The notes beneath the pieces are model-generated. The model worked only from the letters and a program-made list of their open reading frames with translations. It was not told the origin of the DNA and did no database searches. From Moraxella porci DSM 25326 (GTDB lineage: Bacteria > Pseudomonadota > Gammaproteobacteria > Pseudomonadales > Moraxellaceae): a stretch of 64,000 bases of DNA. The stretch is from the NCBI RefSeq assembly GCF_002014855.1, contig NZ_MUYV01000005.1, positions 124,001-188,000 on the forward strand. Direction: 5' to 3'. The position numbers and the translations under genes are program-made. Each line of letters opens with the position of its first letter. Position 1 is the stretch's first letter. Below, piece after piece: positions 54,038-63,621 of this stretch.

Positions 54038-54928
54038 ATGACAATCAAACAAGTAACAGTACTCGGTGCTGGCGTACTCGGTGCGCAGATCGCTTTTCAG
54101 GCGGCGTATGCCGGTTTTGAAGTGGTCAGCTATGACATCAATGATGACGCACTTGCCGCTGCTGCCAAGCGATTTGAGAGCTTGCAAGGCGTGTACCAAA
54201 AAGAAGTCGGCGCAACTGCCGATCAGCTGTCCCAGACGATGGATCGCCTAAGCCAAAGCAGTGATCTGGATAGTGCAGTCAGTGCTGCCGATTTGATCAT
54301 CGAAGCGGTGCCTGAAAACTTAGATCTAAAAAAACAAATCTGGGCGCAGGTGGGGGCAGCGGCACCTGATCATACCATCTTTTTGACCAATACATCGACA
54401 CTACTACCGAGCAGCTTTGCAGAGAGCACCGGTGCGCCTGAGCGGTTTTTGGCGCTGCATTTTGCCAATAATATCTGGGTGCAAAATATCGTCGAAGTCA
54501 TGGGTACTGCCCAAACTGATACCAAATATGTCACAATGACAGAACAATTCGCCAAAGATATGGGCATGGATCCTGTGGTGCTACAAAAAGAGCAGCCACG
54601 CTATATCATGAACAGCCTTTTGGTGCCGCTGCTGGATGCTGCCAGCCAATTGTATGCCAATGAAGTGGCAGATCCCAAACAAATCGATAAAGTCTGGAAA
54701 AAAGCGACTCATGCACCCAAAGGACCATTTGAGATCATGGACATCGTTGGTCTGCGCACCGTCTATGCCATCCACTCTGCCAATGCTGAGCGCACAGGCA
54801 ATGAGCTTGAGAAACAATTTATCCAAAAGCTCAAAGCCGACTATCTTGATCAGGGCAGAACAGGTAAAGAGTCTGGCAAAGGTTTTTATAACTATGATGA
54901 TGCTGGCAATACCATCATTGATGAATAA
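54038..54928 (+). CDS. 3-hydroxyacyl-CoA dehydrogenase family protein
   Basis: This NAD-dependent enzyme is of the 3-hydroxybutyryl/3-hydroxyacyl-CoA dehydrogenase type. The Rossmann motif is VTVLGAGVLGAQIAFQAAYAG with an acidic residue for NAD (YDIN). The catalytic region has ADLIIEAVPENLDLK, FLTNTSTLLPSSFAE and the His of LALHFANNIWVQNIVEV. The C-terminal helical domain contains PRYIMNSLLVPLLDAA and ends GKGFYNYDDAGN. It has 296 residues. AAAAGGAGA precedes the ATG. It resembles stand-alone dehydrogenases rather than the fused FadB; the physiological substrate is unknown. A strong terminator follows. Confidence 0.9.
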   Translation: MTIKQVTVLGAGVLGAQIAFQAAYAGFEVVSYDINDDALAAAAKRFESLQGVYQKEVGATADQLSQTMDRLSQSSDLDSAVSAADLIIEAVPENLDLKKQIWAQVGAAAPDHTIFLTNTSTLLPSSFAESTGAPERFLALHFANNIWVQNIVEVMGTAQTDTKYVTMTEQFAKDMGMDPVVLQKEQPRYIMNSLLVPLLDAASQLYANEVADPKQIDKVWKKATHAPKGPFEIMDIVGLRTVYAIHSANAERTGNELEKQFIQKLKADYLDQGRTGKESGKGFYNYDDAGNTIIDE

Positions 54929-54941
54929 AATGGATCAATCG

Positions 54942-54969
54942 CCACCGCCATGTTGCGGTGGTTTTTTTT
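54942..54969 (+). terminator. Intrinsic terminator of the hydroxyacyl-CoA dehydrogenase gene
   Basis: CCACCGC (54942-54948) pairs perfectly with GCGGTGG (54955-54961), followed by eight Ts. Confidence 0.92.
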
Positions 54970-55093
54970 GATGATGATAAAGATGATAAAATTATCTTTC
55001 TATATTTGAAAAATCATTTGATGCAGCTGTGACTTGTTGCTTTGCTGACATTGATGGATAATACACTCATCAACACAATACAGCGAGTAACTT

Positions 55094-55828
55094 ATGAAAA
55101 CCATCTATCATGCCGCAGACAGTCGTGGCGTCGCCAATCATGGCTGGCTAAACAGTCATCACACCTTTAGCTTTGGTGGCTATTATAACCCTGAGCGTAC
55201 CAATTTTGGCGTACTGCGTGTGATTAATGATGACACGGTCGCAGGCGGGCAGGGCTTTGGTACACATCCGCATAATGACATGGAAATCATCTCCATTCCA
55301 CTAGAAGGCGATTTGGCACACCGTGATAGCATGGGTAATGGCGGGGTGATTCGTCAAGGAGATATTCAGGTGATGAGTGCAGGTACAGGCATTCGCCACA
55401 GTGAGATGAACGCCAATGCTGACCGTGCGGTGAAGTTCTTACAAATCTGGGTCTTAACTCGCAAAAATGGCGTAGAGCCCCGTTATCAACAAATTCGTAT
55501 CAGCGATCATGCTACGCCCAATGATTTTCATCAAATCCTATCGCCAACTGCTGACGATGCAGGCGTGTGGATTCATCAAGATGCGTGGTTTAGCCTAGCC
55601 CACTTTAGCGATGGCACGGCTAAGCGTTATGACATCAAGCGTGATGGTAATGGCGTGTATGTCTTTGTCATCAAAGGCGGTGCCAAGATTGGTGATACTG
55701 TGCTGGGTGAGCGAGACGGCTTGGGCGTGTGGGATACCGATGGCTTCGACGTCACTGCCATTGGTGATAGTCAAATCCTACTGATGGATGTGCCGATGGA
55801 TATCAATACCGCCACCAATCAACCCTAA
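55094..55828 (+). CDS. Pirin family protein
   Basis: This is a bicupin of the pirin family; E. coli YhhW has quercetin 2,3-dioxygenase activity and others bind Fe as redox-sensitive regulators. The metal-binding site is seen in GTHPHNDMEIISIPLEG (two His) and AGTGIRHSEMNA (His and Glu), both in the N-terminal cupin. The start MKTIYHAADSRGVANHGWLNSHHTFSFGGYY type segment is typical. It has 244 residues. It is monocistronic by appearance, 165 bp after the previous gene and its terminator. Confidence 0.92.
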   Translation: MKTIYHAADSRGVANHGWLNSHHTFSFGGYYNPERTNFGVLRVINDDTVAGGQGFGTHPHNDMEIISIPLEGDLAHRDSMGNGGVIRQGDIQVMSAGTGIRHSEMNANADRAVKFLQIWVLTRKNGVEPRYQQIRISDHATPNDFHQILSPTADDAGVWIHQDAWFSLAHFSDGTAKRYDIKRDGNGVYVFVIKGGAKIGDTVLGERDGLGVWDTDGFDVTAIGDSQILLMDVPMDINTATNQP

Positions 55829-55837
55829 GGTACTTGC

Positions 55838-55877
55838 GCATCTTGGTAAGTGTATCATTGCAAAGTTATCAAGATGC
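55838..55877. repeat. Inverted repeat between convergent pirin and MFS genes
   Basis: GCATCTTG (55838-55845) and CAAGATGC (55870-55877) form an 8-bp perfect dyad with a 24-nt loop. It may help end both transcripts, but no T run follows. Confidence 0.4.
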
Positions 55878-55936
55878 ACTGATATAAAGCAAAGCCATCC
55901 ATGTATCTGTACTCTAAGAGCCATCGCGTCCCTATC

Positions 55937-57100
55937 CTAATAGTCTGTTGGGGCAGCTGATTTGGTATAAATGAATGCTGCCACCGCACCCATCACAATC
56001 AATGCGCCCACATAGCCAATCATTGGCAAGCCAAATCCTGCAATCACAAGACCACCAACCATCGCACCGCCACCAATACCGATATTGAAAATACCCGAAA
56101 AAATCGACATGGCGACATCGGTGGCTTTTGGTGCAAGTTTTAGCACGCGAATCTGTAATGCCAGTGCCAAAGCGGTCAGCGATACACCCCAAATAAACAC
56201 CAAAACTGTCCAAATACCCTGTATGTCAGCCATCGGCATCAAGCCAACAAGTCCAATAAGCATACCGCCAAATGCTATGGCAATAAAGCGATCGCCCAGT
56301 TTTTCGTAATATCGACCGAACAAAATGCTTGCTACAATCCCAGCTGCACCAAACAGTAGCAAAGTCATCGTCGCAAAATCAGCGCCAAAATCTGTGATGC
56401 CAAGCACAAATGGCTCAATATAGCTATAAGCAGTAAAATGCGCTGTGACAGTCAGCACAATCATTGCATAGACGGATAATAAGGGCTTGTTTTTGATGAC
56501 GCTTGGTAGGCTAGATAGATTCCCTGAATTCTTGGCAGGCAGGCGCGGCAATAGATAGGCGAGCAGCAGCATGATCACAAGGCCAATCACACCAATCATC
56601 CCAAAACTGGTTCGCCAATCAAATACTTGACCCAGTACACGACCCAGTGGCAATCCCAGCACGGTTGCCAATGCGCTGCCTGTGGATAGTAGCCCTAAGG
56701 CTTGAGTTCCTTTACCAATGGGTGCCAGACGCACGACAAGGCTTGCGGTGATTGACCAAAACACTGCATGGGTAATCGCCACGATCGCACGGCTCACAAG
56801 CAGTATGGTAAAGCTGGTGGCAAGGTATGAGACGATATGACCGATGGCAAATAAGCCAAAAAGAATCAACAGTAGCTTTTTGCGTTCGATGGTAGCGGTC
56901 GCAAGCATCATTGGCAAAGATAGCACAGCGACAATCCATGCATACACAGTCATCATGATACCTGTTTGGCTGGCAGTCATACCAAAGCTGGTACCGATAT
57001 TCGTCAGTAGGGCGATGGGGATAAACTCAGTGGTATTAAAAATAAATGCGGATAACGCAAGAATAATGACAGGTAAAAAGCTTTGATTGGTGTTGGTCAT
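55937..57100 (-). CDS. MFS sugar-efflux/DHA1-type transporter, SotB-like
   Basis: This 387-residue protein has 12 membrane helices of the DHA1 class. The N-terminal SAFIFNTTEFIPIALLTNI and ASQTGIMMTVYAWIVAVLSLP match the SotB/YdeA and AraJ group of arabinose or sugar-analogue exporters. RAIVAITHAVFWSITASLVVR and GLPLGRVLGQVFDWRTSF (motif C region) support this. The substrate is not proven by sequence and could be a drug. It has its own leader after the rimO terminator. Confidence 0.88.
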   Translation of the reverse strand: MTNTNQSFLPVIILALSAFIFNTTEFIPIALLTNIGTSFGMTASQTGIMMTVYAWIVAVLSLPMMLATATIERKKLLLILFGLFAIGHIVSYLATSFTILLVSRAIVAITHAVFWSITASLVVRLAPIGKGTQALGLLSTGSALATVLGLPLGRVLGQVFDWRTSFGMIGVIGLVIMLLLAYLLPRLPAKNSGNLSSLPSVIKNKPLLSVYAMIVLTVTAHFTAYSYIEPFVLGITDFGADFATMTLLLFGAAGIVASILFGRYYEKLGDRFIAIAFGGMLIGLVGLMPMADIQGIWTVLVFIWGVSLTALALALQIRVLKLAPKATDVAMSIFSGIFNIGIGGGAMVGGLVIAGFGLPMIGYVGALIVMGAVAAFIYTKSAAPTDY

Positions 57101-57137
57101 GGTTAGTTATTATTATTTGTTTATCATGATATGAGAT

Positions 57138-57162
57138 AAAAAAGCCATTCAGCGAATGGCTT
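57138..57162 (-). terminator. Intrinsic terminator of rimO
   Basis: AAGCCATTC (57142-57150) and GAATGGCTT (57154-57162) form a 9-bp stem with a 3-nt loop, followed on the minus strand by six Ts. Confidence 0.88.
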
Positions 57163-57205
57163 GGGGTAGATTTTGGGGGTGGTTATAAAGTCATTTAAAA
57201 GCGAA

Positions 57206-58708
57206 TCAAGAACCAAAGCTTGCAAACAAATCATAGTCGCTGGCTTCATCAATCGTCACCGTCAGTATATCGCCAGCTTTGACTGTCGCATCGATATTAT
57301 CCACATACACATGACCGTCAATCTCAGGGGCATCAGCATAACTACGACAGATGGCGATATTTTCTTCGGTATCAATCTCATCGACGAGCACGACTAGGCG
57401 TTTACCCACTTTTTCGGCAAGCTTATCAGAGCTGATTTGTTGTTGAAGTGCCATCAGTTGCTCATAGCGTTCTTGTTTGATGTGCTCAGGTACAGGGTTT
57501 GGCAAGTCATTTGCCACCGCACCTTCGACTTCTGAATAAGTAAAGCAGCCGACACGATCAAGGCGAGCTTGTTTTAGCCAGTCAAGTAGGTATTCAAAAT
57601 CTTCTTGGGTTTCGCCAGGGAAGCCCACTACAAAAGTCGAGCGAATGACGATATCAGGGCAAATCGCGCGCCATGCACGGATACGCTCAAGGGTGTCTTC
57701 GCTCATCGCAGGGCGTTTCATGGCTTTTAGCACACTTGGGCTGGCGTGTTGGAATGGAATGTCAAGGTAGGGCAACAGTCCGCCTGTACCACCTGATTTT
57801 GCCATGCTATCAGCCATGAGTTGTACAACTTGATCGACATGGGGATAAGGATAGACATAGTGCAGGCGTACCCAGATGCCTAGCTTTGCCATCTGCTCGC
57901 ACAGATCAAAAAACTTCGTCTTAATCGGCTGACCATCCCAAAATACCGTCTTGTACTTGGTATCGACACCGTAGGCTGAGGTATCTTGGGAGATAATGAG
58001 TAGCTCTTTGACACCGCTATTTTTGAGTGCGACGGCTTCTTTCATTACGCCATCAATGGTACGACTGACCAAATCACCACGCAATGATGGGATGATACAA
58101 AATGTACAGCGATGATTACAGCCTTCTGAGATTTTTAGATAAGCATAATGCTTGGGTGTCAGCTTGATGCCTGCATCGTTGATAAGATCGATTTTTGGAT
58201 CATAAGTCTTTGATTTGGCAGGCTTTGGTACATGATGAGTGACGGCTGATACCACCTCATCATAGGCGTGTGCACCAGTGACTGCCAGCACCGATGGGTG
58301 CATGGTGCGGATTTTGTCGGCATCTTTGCCCAGGCAGCCAGTGACGATGACTTTGCCGTTTTTGTTGATGGCTTCACCGATGGCATCGAGCGACTCTTGG
58401 ACGGCCGACTCAATAAAACCACAGGTATTGACCACGACCAAATCCGCACCGTCATAATCTTTGGCGACCTGATAGCCTTCACGAGTCAGCTCGGTGATGA
58501 TGCGTTCGCTATCGACGAGTGCCTTTGGACAGCCTAAGGACACAAAGCCAACTTTGGGTGCACTACCTGAGGCTTGTGCGATGGCGGCAGCGGATTCATC
58601 AATGCTGCGGTTTTGGTTGTGATTGGCTTTATGGTGATAGGCAGGTGTGTTGGGATTTGGCGTTTGGGCTGGGTTTTTTGGATCAAATACGGTTGGCGTG
58701 CTGGTCAT
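57206..58708 (-). CDS. rimO: Ribosomal protein uS12 methylthiotransferase RimO
   Basis: This radical-SAM enzyme adds a methylthio group to an aspartate of ribosomal protein S12. The MTTase domain starts [18 protein letters not shown] with [17 protein letters not shown] and VTGCLGKDA (three cysteines of the auxiliary cluster). The radical-SAM motif is [19 protein letters not shown] and the TRAM domain is near the C-terminus ([14 protein letters not shown]). At 500 residues it has an N-terminal low-complexity extension of about 50 residues, rich in Asn, Pro and His, before the first domain. This may partly reflect a start further inside. Confidence 0.96.
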   Translation of the reverse strand: MTSTPTVFDPKNPAQTPNPNTPAYHHKANHNQNRSIDESAAAIAQASGSAPKVGFVSLGCPKALVDSERIITELTREGYQVAKDYDGADLVVVNTCGFIESAVQESLDAIGEAINKNGKVIVTGCLGKDADKIRTMHPSVLAVTGAHAYDEVVSAVTHHVPKPAKSKTYDPKIDLINDAGIKLTPKHYAYLKISEGCNHRCTFCIIPSLRGDLVSRTIDGVMKEAVALKNSGVKELLIISQDTSAYGVDTKYKTVFWDGQPIKTKFFDLCEQMAKLGIWVRLHYVYPYPHVDQVVQLMADSMAKSGGTGGLLPYLDIPFQHASPSVLKAMKRPAMSEDTLERIRAWRAICPDIVIRSTFVVGFPGETQEDFEYLLDWLKQARLDRVGCFTYSEVEGAVANDLPNPVPEHIKQERYEQLMALQQQISSDKLAEKVGKRLVVLVDEIDTEENIAICRSYADAPEIDGHVYVDNIDATVKAGDILTVTIDEASDYDLFASFGS

Positions 58709-58834
58709 AGTTGGCTCTTGGCTGACAGATTTTGAATAAAAAATTGGGGGTATTTTAGCATAAATTGATTTAAATGGTGTGCTACAATTGTATGATAAAA
58801 TTGTTTGTCTATAAAACAGAATGGATTTTAGTTG

Positions 58835-59221
58835 ATGAAATCAATTGATTTAACGAAATTAATTGCCCAAACCTATTTGGATAATTGTGGTGGTATGGAC
58901 TTAAGCTATTTGTGGGATGTGGCTTTGGGTTATTATGGCTGGATGGATCAGCTAGAAACTCCGTTGAATGCAGATTATAATCCAGAGCGATATTTCTTTG
59001 AAGCTTTAGAGTATTTACTAGATAACAAACTTTGCAAATTGCGTTCAAATTCACAGTCCTTGCCAAATGAACAGATGGATAAATTGACACCGAAAGAACA
59101 ATTAAGCTTGGTAAAAGAAATTTGGATTGGAAAAGATGAAATGGACAAATTGGATCGAGAAAATGACTATATGGGTTGGTGTTTTTGGTTCATTGTCCGT
59201 ACTATTTGGCTCATAAAATGA
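58835..59221 (+). CDS. Small hypothetical protein, DUF596-like (tentative)
   Basis: This 128-residue soluble protein is from an AT-rich stand-alone gene. The order of blocks ([54 protein letters not shown] and an aromatic C-terminus [14 protein letters not shown]) recalls small DUF596 proteins. Some of these occur beside polymorphic toxin or contact-dependent inhibition cassettes as immunity-like proteins. The assignment is from pattern memory only. There is no toxin gene beside it, so it could be an orphan immunity gene. The ATG at 58835 is preferred to the adjacent TTG; the ribosome site is weak. Confidence 0.65.
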   Translation: MKSIDLTKLIAQTYLDNCGGMDLSYLWDVALGYYGWMDQLETPLNADYNPERYFFEALEYLLDNKLCKLRSNSQSLPNEQMDKLTPKEQLSLVKEIWIGKDEMDKLDRENDYMGWCFWFIVRTIWLIK

Positions 59222-59337
59222 CAGATGAAAAAGGTAAGGTTTTTTGGTGGGTGATTTAGTTTAAAAAAGTTGGTTTGGTTAAGTTTGAAAGCGTACGATG
59301 ATTTGATATGCTAAAGTTGCAATAAACTCGACTCAAG

Positions 59338-59369
59338 AAAAAATCCCCAAGCCAGGGGAGACTTGGGGA
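59338..59369 (-). terminator. Terminator of the tRNA-Val/tRNA-Asp transcript
   Basis: TCCCCAAG (59344-59351) and CTTGGGGA (59362-59369) form an 8-bp stem, followed on the minus strand by six Ts. Confidence 0.85.
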
Positions 59370-59403
59370 GAAAGTGAAAAGCTTATAAAAGCTACACTAA
59401 AAG

Positions 59404-59480
59404 TGGCGCAGCGGACGGGGCTCGAACCCGCGACCCCCGGCGTGACAGGCCGGTATTCTAACCAACTGAACTACCGCTGC
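59404..59480 (-). tRNA. tRNA-Asp (GUC)
   Basis: A 77-nt tRNA with encoded CCA has acceptor GCAGCGG/CCGCTGC, anticodon loop CTGTCAC (GTC), discriminator G and T arm with GGTTCGAGCC. It is 4 bp downstream of tRNA-Val in the same transcript. Confidence 0.97.
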
Positions 59481-59484
59481 AAAG

Positions 59485-59560
59485 TGGTGGGTGGTAACGG
59501 GATCGAACCGCTGACCCTCTGCTTGTAAGGCAGATGCTCTACCAACTGAGCTAACCACCC
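59485..59560 (-). tRNA. tRNA-Val (UAC)
   Basis: A 76-nt tRNA with encoded CCA has acceptor GGGTGGT/ACCACCC, anticodon loop TTACAAG-type with TAC, and T arm GGTTCGATCC. Upstream on the minus strand there is a perfect TTGACA (59601-59596). A 7-bp dyad (59570-59576 with 59580-59586) lies where a -10 would be expected, so the promoter is only partly recognisable. Confidence 0.97.
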
Positions 59561-59776
59561 TAAAATGTCTTTTCCAATTTGGAAAATTGATACTGTGTCA
59601 AGGTATCACATTTTAAGTCTGAACCAAACACGCTACAGTGTGTTGCTATGTTCGTTCGTTGTGGTGCGTATTATATAGAAATTTACACAGGTGTCAAATA
59701 CTTTTTATCAAAAATTTGATAAATTTGTGATAAAGTTTATAACCTATTGAAAATTAACAACTTATTATTATAAAAT

Positions 59777-60265
59777 TTAGAGCGATTTTGCTAAGGCTGA
59801 CTCGATATCTGCTGTCAAATTTTCAGGCTTGGTCATTGGGGCATAGCGGTCGATGACTTTGCCATCACGACCGATGAGAAATTTAGTGAAATTCCACTTG
59901 ATGCCATCGGTCAAAAGTCCGCCTTGCTGGGACTTTAGCCATGTAAAAATCGGGTGAGCGTGCTCGCCATTGACATCGATTTTTTGCATCATCAAAAATT
60001 CGACGCCATAATTTCTTTGGCAAAACTCACCGATGGCAGCACCGTCATTGGGTTCTTGTTTGCCAAATTGATTGCATGGAAAGCCAATCACCACAAGCCC
60101 TTGATCGTGATACTGTTCATGTAGAGCTTGCAGTCCTGCAAACTGTGGGGTAAATCCGCATTCGCTTGCAGTATTGACGATGAGTAGTGCTTTGCCAGTA
60201 AAATCAGCAAAATCAATCGTGTTGCCCAGTAAATCTTGGGTGGTGAAATCATAAATGATGCTCAT
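59777..60265 (-). CDS. Glutathione peroxidase family protein (Cys type)
   Basis: This thiol peroxidase reduces hydrogen and lipid peroxides. The catalytic tetrad is visible: Cys in NTASECGFTPQFAGL (about residue 36), Gln nearby in the GFPCNQFGKQEP block, and Trp/Asn in IKWNFTKFLIGRDG. The second cysteine in GFPCNQF suggests the thioredoxin-dependent subtype, as in E. coli BtuE-like proteins. It has 162 residues. It follows the DUF2254 gene by 35 bp on the same strand and may share its transcript. Confidence 0.93.
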   Translation of the reverse strand: MSIIYDFTTQDLLGNTIDFADFTGKALLIVNTASECGFTPQFAGLQALHEQYHDQGLVVIGFPCNQFGKQEPNDGAAIGEFCQRNYGVEFLMMQKIDVNGEHAHPIFTWLKSQQGGLLTDGIKWNFTKFLIGRDGKVIDRYAPMTKPENLTADIESALAKSL

Positions 60266-60300
60266 AATGTGTCCTTATTTCAGTGGTTGAATTTTATGGC

Positions 60301-61590
60301 TTATGGATGCTTCGGCATGGGCAGATGACCAAAATACGATCGCCATGCCTGATCTAATTGATGCAGCGCAGCATCATAATCGGTGTGATGATGCGCCAAT
60401 AAATAAATGCGCTCAGCCATCAAGACAGCGGCATCTTGTAGGGCGGTCTCAGGCGCAGTACGATGTACGATGTGCAAGCACCGCAGCATATGAACGATGA
60501 ATTCGGTGTGTGCAATGCCATCGCGAGCGATTGGATAATATGGCTCAATAAACCGCGATACGCAAAACGGCTCAATGCTCAAATAAGCATAATCCAGCGC
60601 CTCATCGTCTTTTGCGGGTCGTACATCGGCGAGCAGATGCGTGATCACGCTGACGGTCTGAAATGCAGTGGTCGGGTCATTGACAGCAGCAGACAGCGCG
60701 CGCTCAGCGATCTCGGCCAAGAGCTGAATGCCGTATAAGGGCGCAGACTGGTGCGAGGGCGCTGAGCTGATGACAGCAAATTCATTAAGCGTATCATCAA
60801 GATTTGCCCAAGCCTTGGCATCGAGTGTGCAGTTATCCTGTGCATATACTTCAAATAGCACAGTATCTCTGGCAGCCAGTTCATTTAAATTTAAGGTGAT
60901 GTGAATGCGGCAGTGGTGTTCTTGGCACCATTCATCGAGTAAGCCAAACTCAATGTGTGTCAGATAGCCCGTGCGTCGGCAGTAGATGAGGGTTTTTGGT
61001 GCAATCAATGGCTTGGCGCCTATGATGCCATGCTGTGGGTATTGGCGATAAGTGGCAAGCTGTGCCATGACTGCGCTTTCAATCTTCTCGACAGTATCGA
61101 CCAAAGAGCCGAGGTTTGACAGTGTCTGTACCCAACGGATCAGGGTGAAGATCAGATACATCAGTACAATCAAAGTGCCGATGAACATCACCAAGCGGCC
61201 GCCAGTGCCATAAAGCTGTAATTCTAGTGAAATTTTGGCGATCACCGCATAGATAAAGGCGGTGATAAAACTGGTGATGGCAAGTCTTGTACTGGCATCA
61301 GACATTACCAAGACACGCGCACGAGGGCTGATGCTTGATGAGGTCGCCACTAATGCTGAGACCATGATTGACAGCGAAAATGTGCTCACTGCCAGCATAC
61401 TGCCTGAGATGATGTCTAATAGATCTGATAGTGTTGATGCACTGATCTCGATCAACCAGCGCTCAGGGATGAAATAATGGGTGATGCTGGCCAATACCGA
61501 AAATCCGATGGCAAATAAGGCGCCAAGCGTCGGCTGCACCCATAGATTTTGAGCTGGATTACTTAGCCACAGTTTGAATTTTAACCACAT
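60301..61590 (-). CDS. DUF2254 family membrane protein
   Basis: This 429-residue inner-membrane protein of unknown function has four N-terminal helices (LGALFAIGFSVLASITHYFI, MLAVSTFSLSIMVSALVATS, LAITSFITAFIYAVIAKISL, LVMFIGTLIVLMYLIFTLI). A cytosolic domain of about 260 residues follows. The family hallmark AERALSAAVNDPTTAFQTV lies near residue 290. SSISPRARVLVMSD between helices 2 and 3 is also conserved. No regulator is adjacent; it precedes a glutathione peroxidase gene. Confidence 0.88.
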   Translation of the reverse strand: MWLKFKLWLSNPAQNLWVQPTLGALFAIGFSVLASITHYFIPERWLIEISASTLSDLLDIISGSMLAVSTFSLSIMVSALVATSSSISPRARVLVMSDASTRLAITSFITAFIYAVIAKISLELQLYGTGGRLVMFIGTLIVLMYLIFTLIRWVQTLSNLGSLVDTVEKIESAVMAQLATYRQYPQHGIIGAKPLIAPKTLIYCRRTGYLTHIEFGLLDEWCQEHHCRIHITLNLNELAARDTVLFEVYAQDNCTLDAKAWANLDDTLNEFAVISSAPSHQSAPLYGIQLLAEIAERALSAAVNDPTTAFQTVSVITHLLADVRPAKDDEALDYAYLSIEPFCVSRFIEPYYPIARDGIAHTEFIVHMLRCLHIVHRTAPETALQDAAVLMAERIYLLAHHHTDYDAALHQLDQAWRSYFGHLPMPKHP

Positions 61591-61735
61591 AGAGGATCAC
61601 CTTATCCCTATCTTGTGCATACTATAGCATATTTATGAGCTTCAATGGCCATCACTTATGCATGATGCTTGTATTGATTGACATCCTAAAATACGGATGG
61701 CAAATACCAATCTTGGTCTGCTGATAATTGATGAC

Positions 61736-61769
61736 AAAAAAGGGACAGAAGATCACCCTCTGCCCCTTT
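61736..61769 (-). terminator. Intrinsic terminator of pckG
   Basis: On the minus strand AAAGGG/CCCTTT plus CAGA/TCTG (one mismatch) form a stem that is followed by six Ts, 20 nt after the pckG stop. Confidence 0.8.
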
Positions 61770-61788
61770 AAATGGCTTAAGCGGTCGC

Positions 61789-63621
61789 TTAGGCGGCTGT
61801 CACATCTGCCATCAGCTTGGCATTGTGAGCTTTTAGTGCCTCTGGCATGCGCTCACCCAGCTTTTCAAATAGTTCGGCATGGCTCTCTAACTCTTTGATC
61901 CACAGATCTTTGTCTTGACTGGTGACCAGATCAAACTGCGCTTTACTAAAGTCAGACTCATCCCAGTTGATGTCATCATAAGTTGGGACTAAGCCAATCG
62001 GTGTCTTAACGGCATTGGCAGTACCTTCACAGCGCTCGATGATCCACTGCAGGACACGCATGTTTTGACCAAAGCCTGGCCAGACGAAGTCGCCATTCTC
62101 ATCACGGCGGAACCAGTTGACTTTGAACATTTTTGGTAGGCTGTTGCCAGCAGCTTCGGCTTTGGCACCGACGCTTTCACCCATTTGTAGCCAGTGGTTG
62201 AAATAGTCAGCCATGTTGTAGCCTGCAAATGGTAGCATCGCAAATGGATCACGACGGACGATACCTTGCGCGCCAGTGGCTGCGGCGGTGGTTTCAGAAC
62301 CCATGGTGGCGGCCTTGTACACACCATCGACCCAGTCAAATGCTTCTGAGACCAGTGGCACGGTATTGGCACGACGGCCACCGAAGATGAATGCAGAAAT
62401 CGGCACACCTTCTGGATTCTCCCATTGAGGATCGATCGATGGGCATTGGGCTGCCGATACGGTGAAACGAGCATTGGCATGCGCAGCGCGCTCTTCGCCA
62501 GTATGAGGCTCGCGCTTCCAGTTGGTTAGGTTTGCAGGGGCTTCTTTGGTTTTGCCTTCCCACCAGACTTCACCGTCATCCGTGACCGCGACATTGGTGT
62601 AGATGACATCGGTGCTAAGCGTACTCATGCAGTTTGAGTTGGTTTTGGTGTTGGTACCTGGTGCGACACCAAAAAAGCCTGCTTCAGGGTTGATGGCGTA
62701 TAGTTTGCCGTCTTTTGATGGCTTGATCCAAGCGATGTCATCACCGACAGTCTCGACTTTCCAGCCTTCATAGCCTGCTGGTGGGATAAGCATGGCGAAA
62801 TTGGTCTTGCCACACGCTGATGGGAAGGCAGCAGCGATGTAGTGTTTTTTGCCTTGTGGATTGGTCACGCCTAAAATAAGCATGTGTTCAGCCAGCCAGC
62901 CTTGCTCGCGACCCATGGCTGATGCGATGCGCAGTGCTAGGCATTTTTTGCCAAGTAGAGCATTGCCGCCGTAGCCTGAGCCATATGACCAGATCTCACG
63001 CGTCTCAGGGAAATGCACGATGTATTTGTCATCATTGCAAGGCCAAGCGACATCTTTTTCGCCGTCAGCCAAAGGCTTACCAACGGTGTGTACGCATGGC
63101 ACAAATTCACCATCAGTACCCAGCACATCGTACACAGCCTTACCCATGCGCGCCATCTTGCGCATGCTGACCACTACATACGGTGAGTCAGTAATCTCAA
63201 TGCCGATATGCGCAATATGGCTGCCCAATGGACCCATGCTAAATGGCACCACATACATGGTACGACCAGCCATGCAGCCATCGAACAGGCTATCAAGCTT
63301 AGTGCGCATCTCATCTGGAGCAACCCAGTTATTGGTAGCGCCAGCGTCGGCTTCATTCTCTGAGCAGATAAAAGTACGATCTTCAACACGAGCAACATCC
63401 GATGGATCAGAAAAAGCCAAATAGGAATTTGGATGCTTTTCTTCGTTCAATTTGATCATCGTGCCATTGTCGATCATCAAGTCGATCAAGCGCTGATTTT
63501 CTTCTTCTGAGCCGTCGCACCATTTGATGGCAGCTGGCTTGGTTAATGCGGCAATCTTGGCAACCCAATCAATTAGGGCTTGGTGGCGGACAAATTCTGG
63601 TGCAGTAATCGTTGCAGTCAT
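61789..63621 (-). CDS. pckG: Phosphoenolpyruvate carboxykinase (GTP)
   Basis: The enzyme converts oxaloacetate and GTP to PEP, CO2 and GDP and opens gluconeogenesis for cells growing on organic acids. Motifs of the GTP-dependent class are present: the P-loop [17 protein letters not shown] with the reactive cysteine (about residue 270), the metal-site [21 protein letters not shown], and [14 protein letters not shown]. The nucleotide-binding [19 protein letters not shown] also matches. It has 610 residues. The use of the GTP enzyme rather than the ATP enzyme of enterobacteria agrees with a Moraxellaceae host that lacks sugar catabolism. Confidence 0.97.
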   Translation of the reverse strand: MTATITAPEFVRHQALIDWVAKIAALTKPAAIKWCDGSEEENQRLIDLMIDNGTMIKLNEEKHPNSYLAFSDPSDVARVEDRTFICSENEADAGATNNWVAPDEMRTKLDSLFDGCMAGRTMYVVPFSMGPLGSHIAHIGIEITDSPYVVVSMRKMARMGKAVYDVLGTDGEFVPCVHTVGKPLADGEKDVAWPCNDDKYIVHFPETREIWSYGSGYGGNALLGKKCLALRIASAMGREQGWLAEHMLILGVTNPQGKKHYIAAAFPSACGKTNFAMLIPPAGYEGWKVETVGDDIAWIKPSKDGKLYAINPEAGFFGVAPGTNTKTNSNCMSTLSTDVIYTNVAVTDDGEVWWEGKTKEAPANLTNWKREPHTGEERAAHANARFTVSAAQCPSIDPQWENPEGVPISAFIFGGRRANTVPLVSEAFDWVDGVYKAATMGSETTAAATGAQGIVRRDPFAMLPFAGYNMADYFNHWLQMGESVGAKAEAAGNSLPKMFKVNWFRRDENGDFVWPGFGQNMRVLQWIIERCEGTANAVKTPIGLVPTYDDINWDESDFSKAQFDLVTSQDKDLWIKELESHAELFEKLGERMPEALKAHNAKLMADVTAA

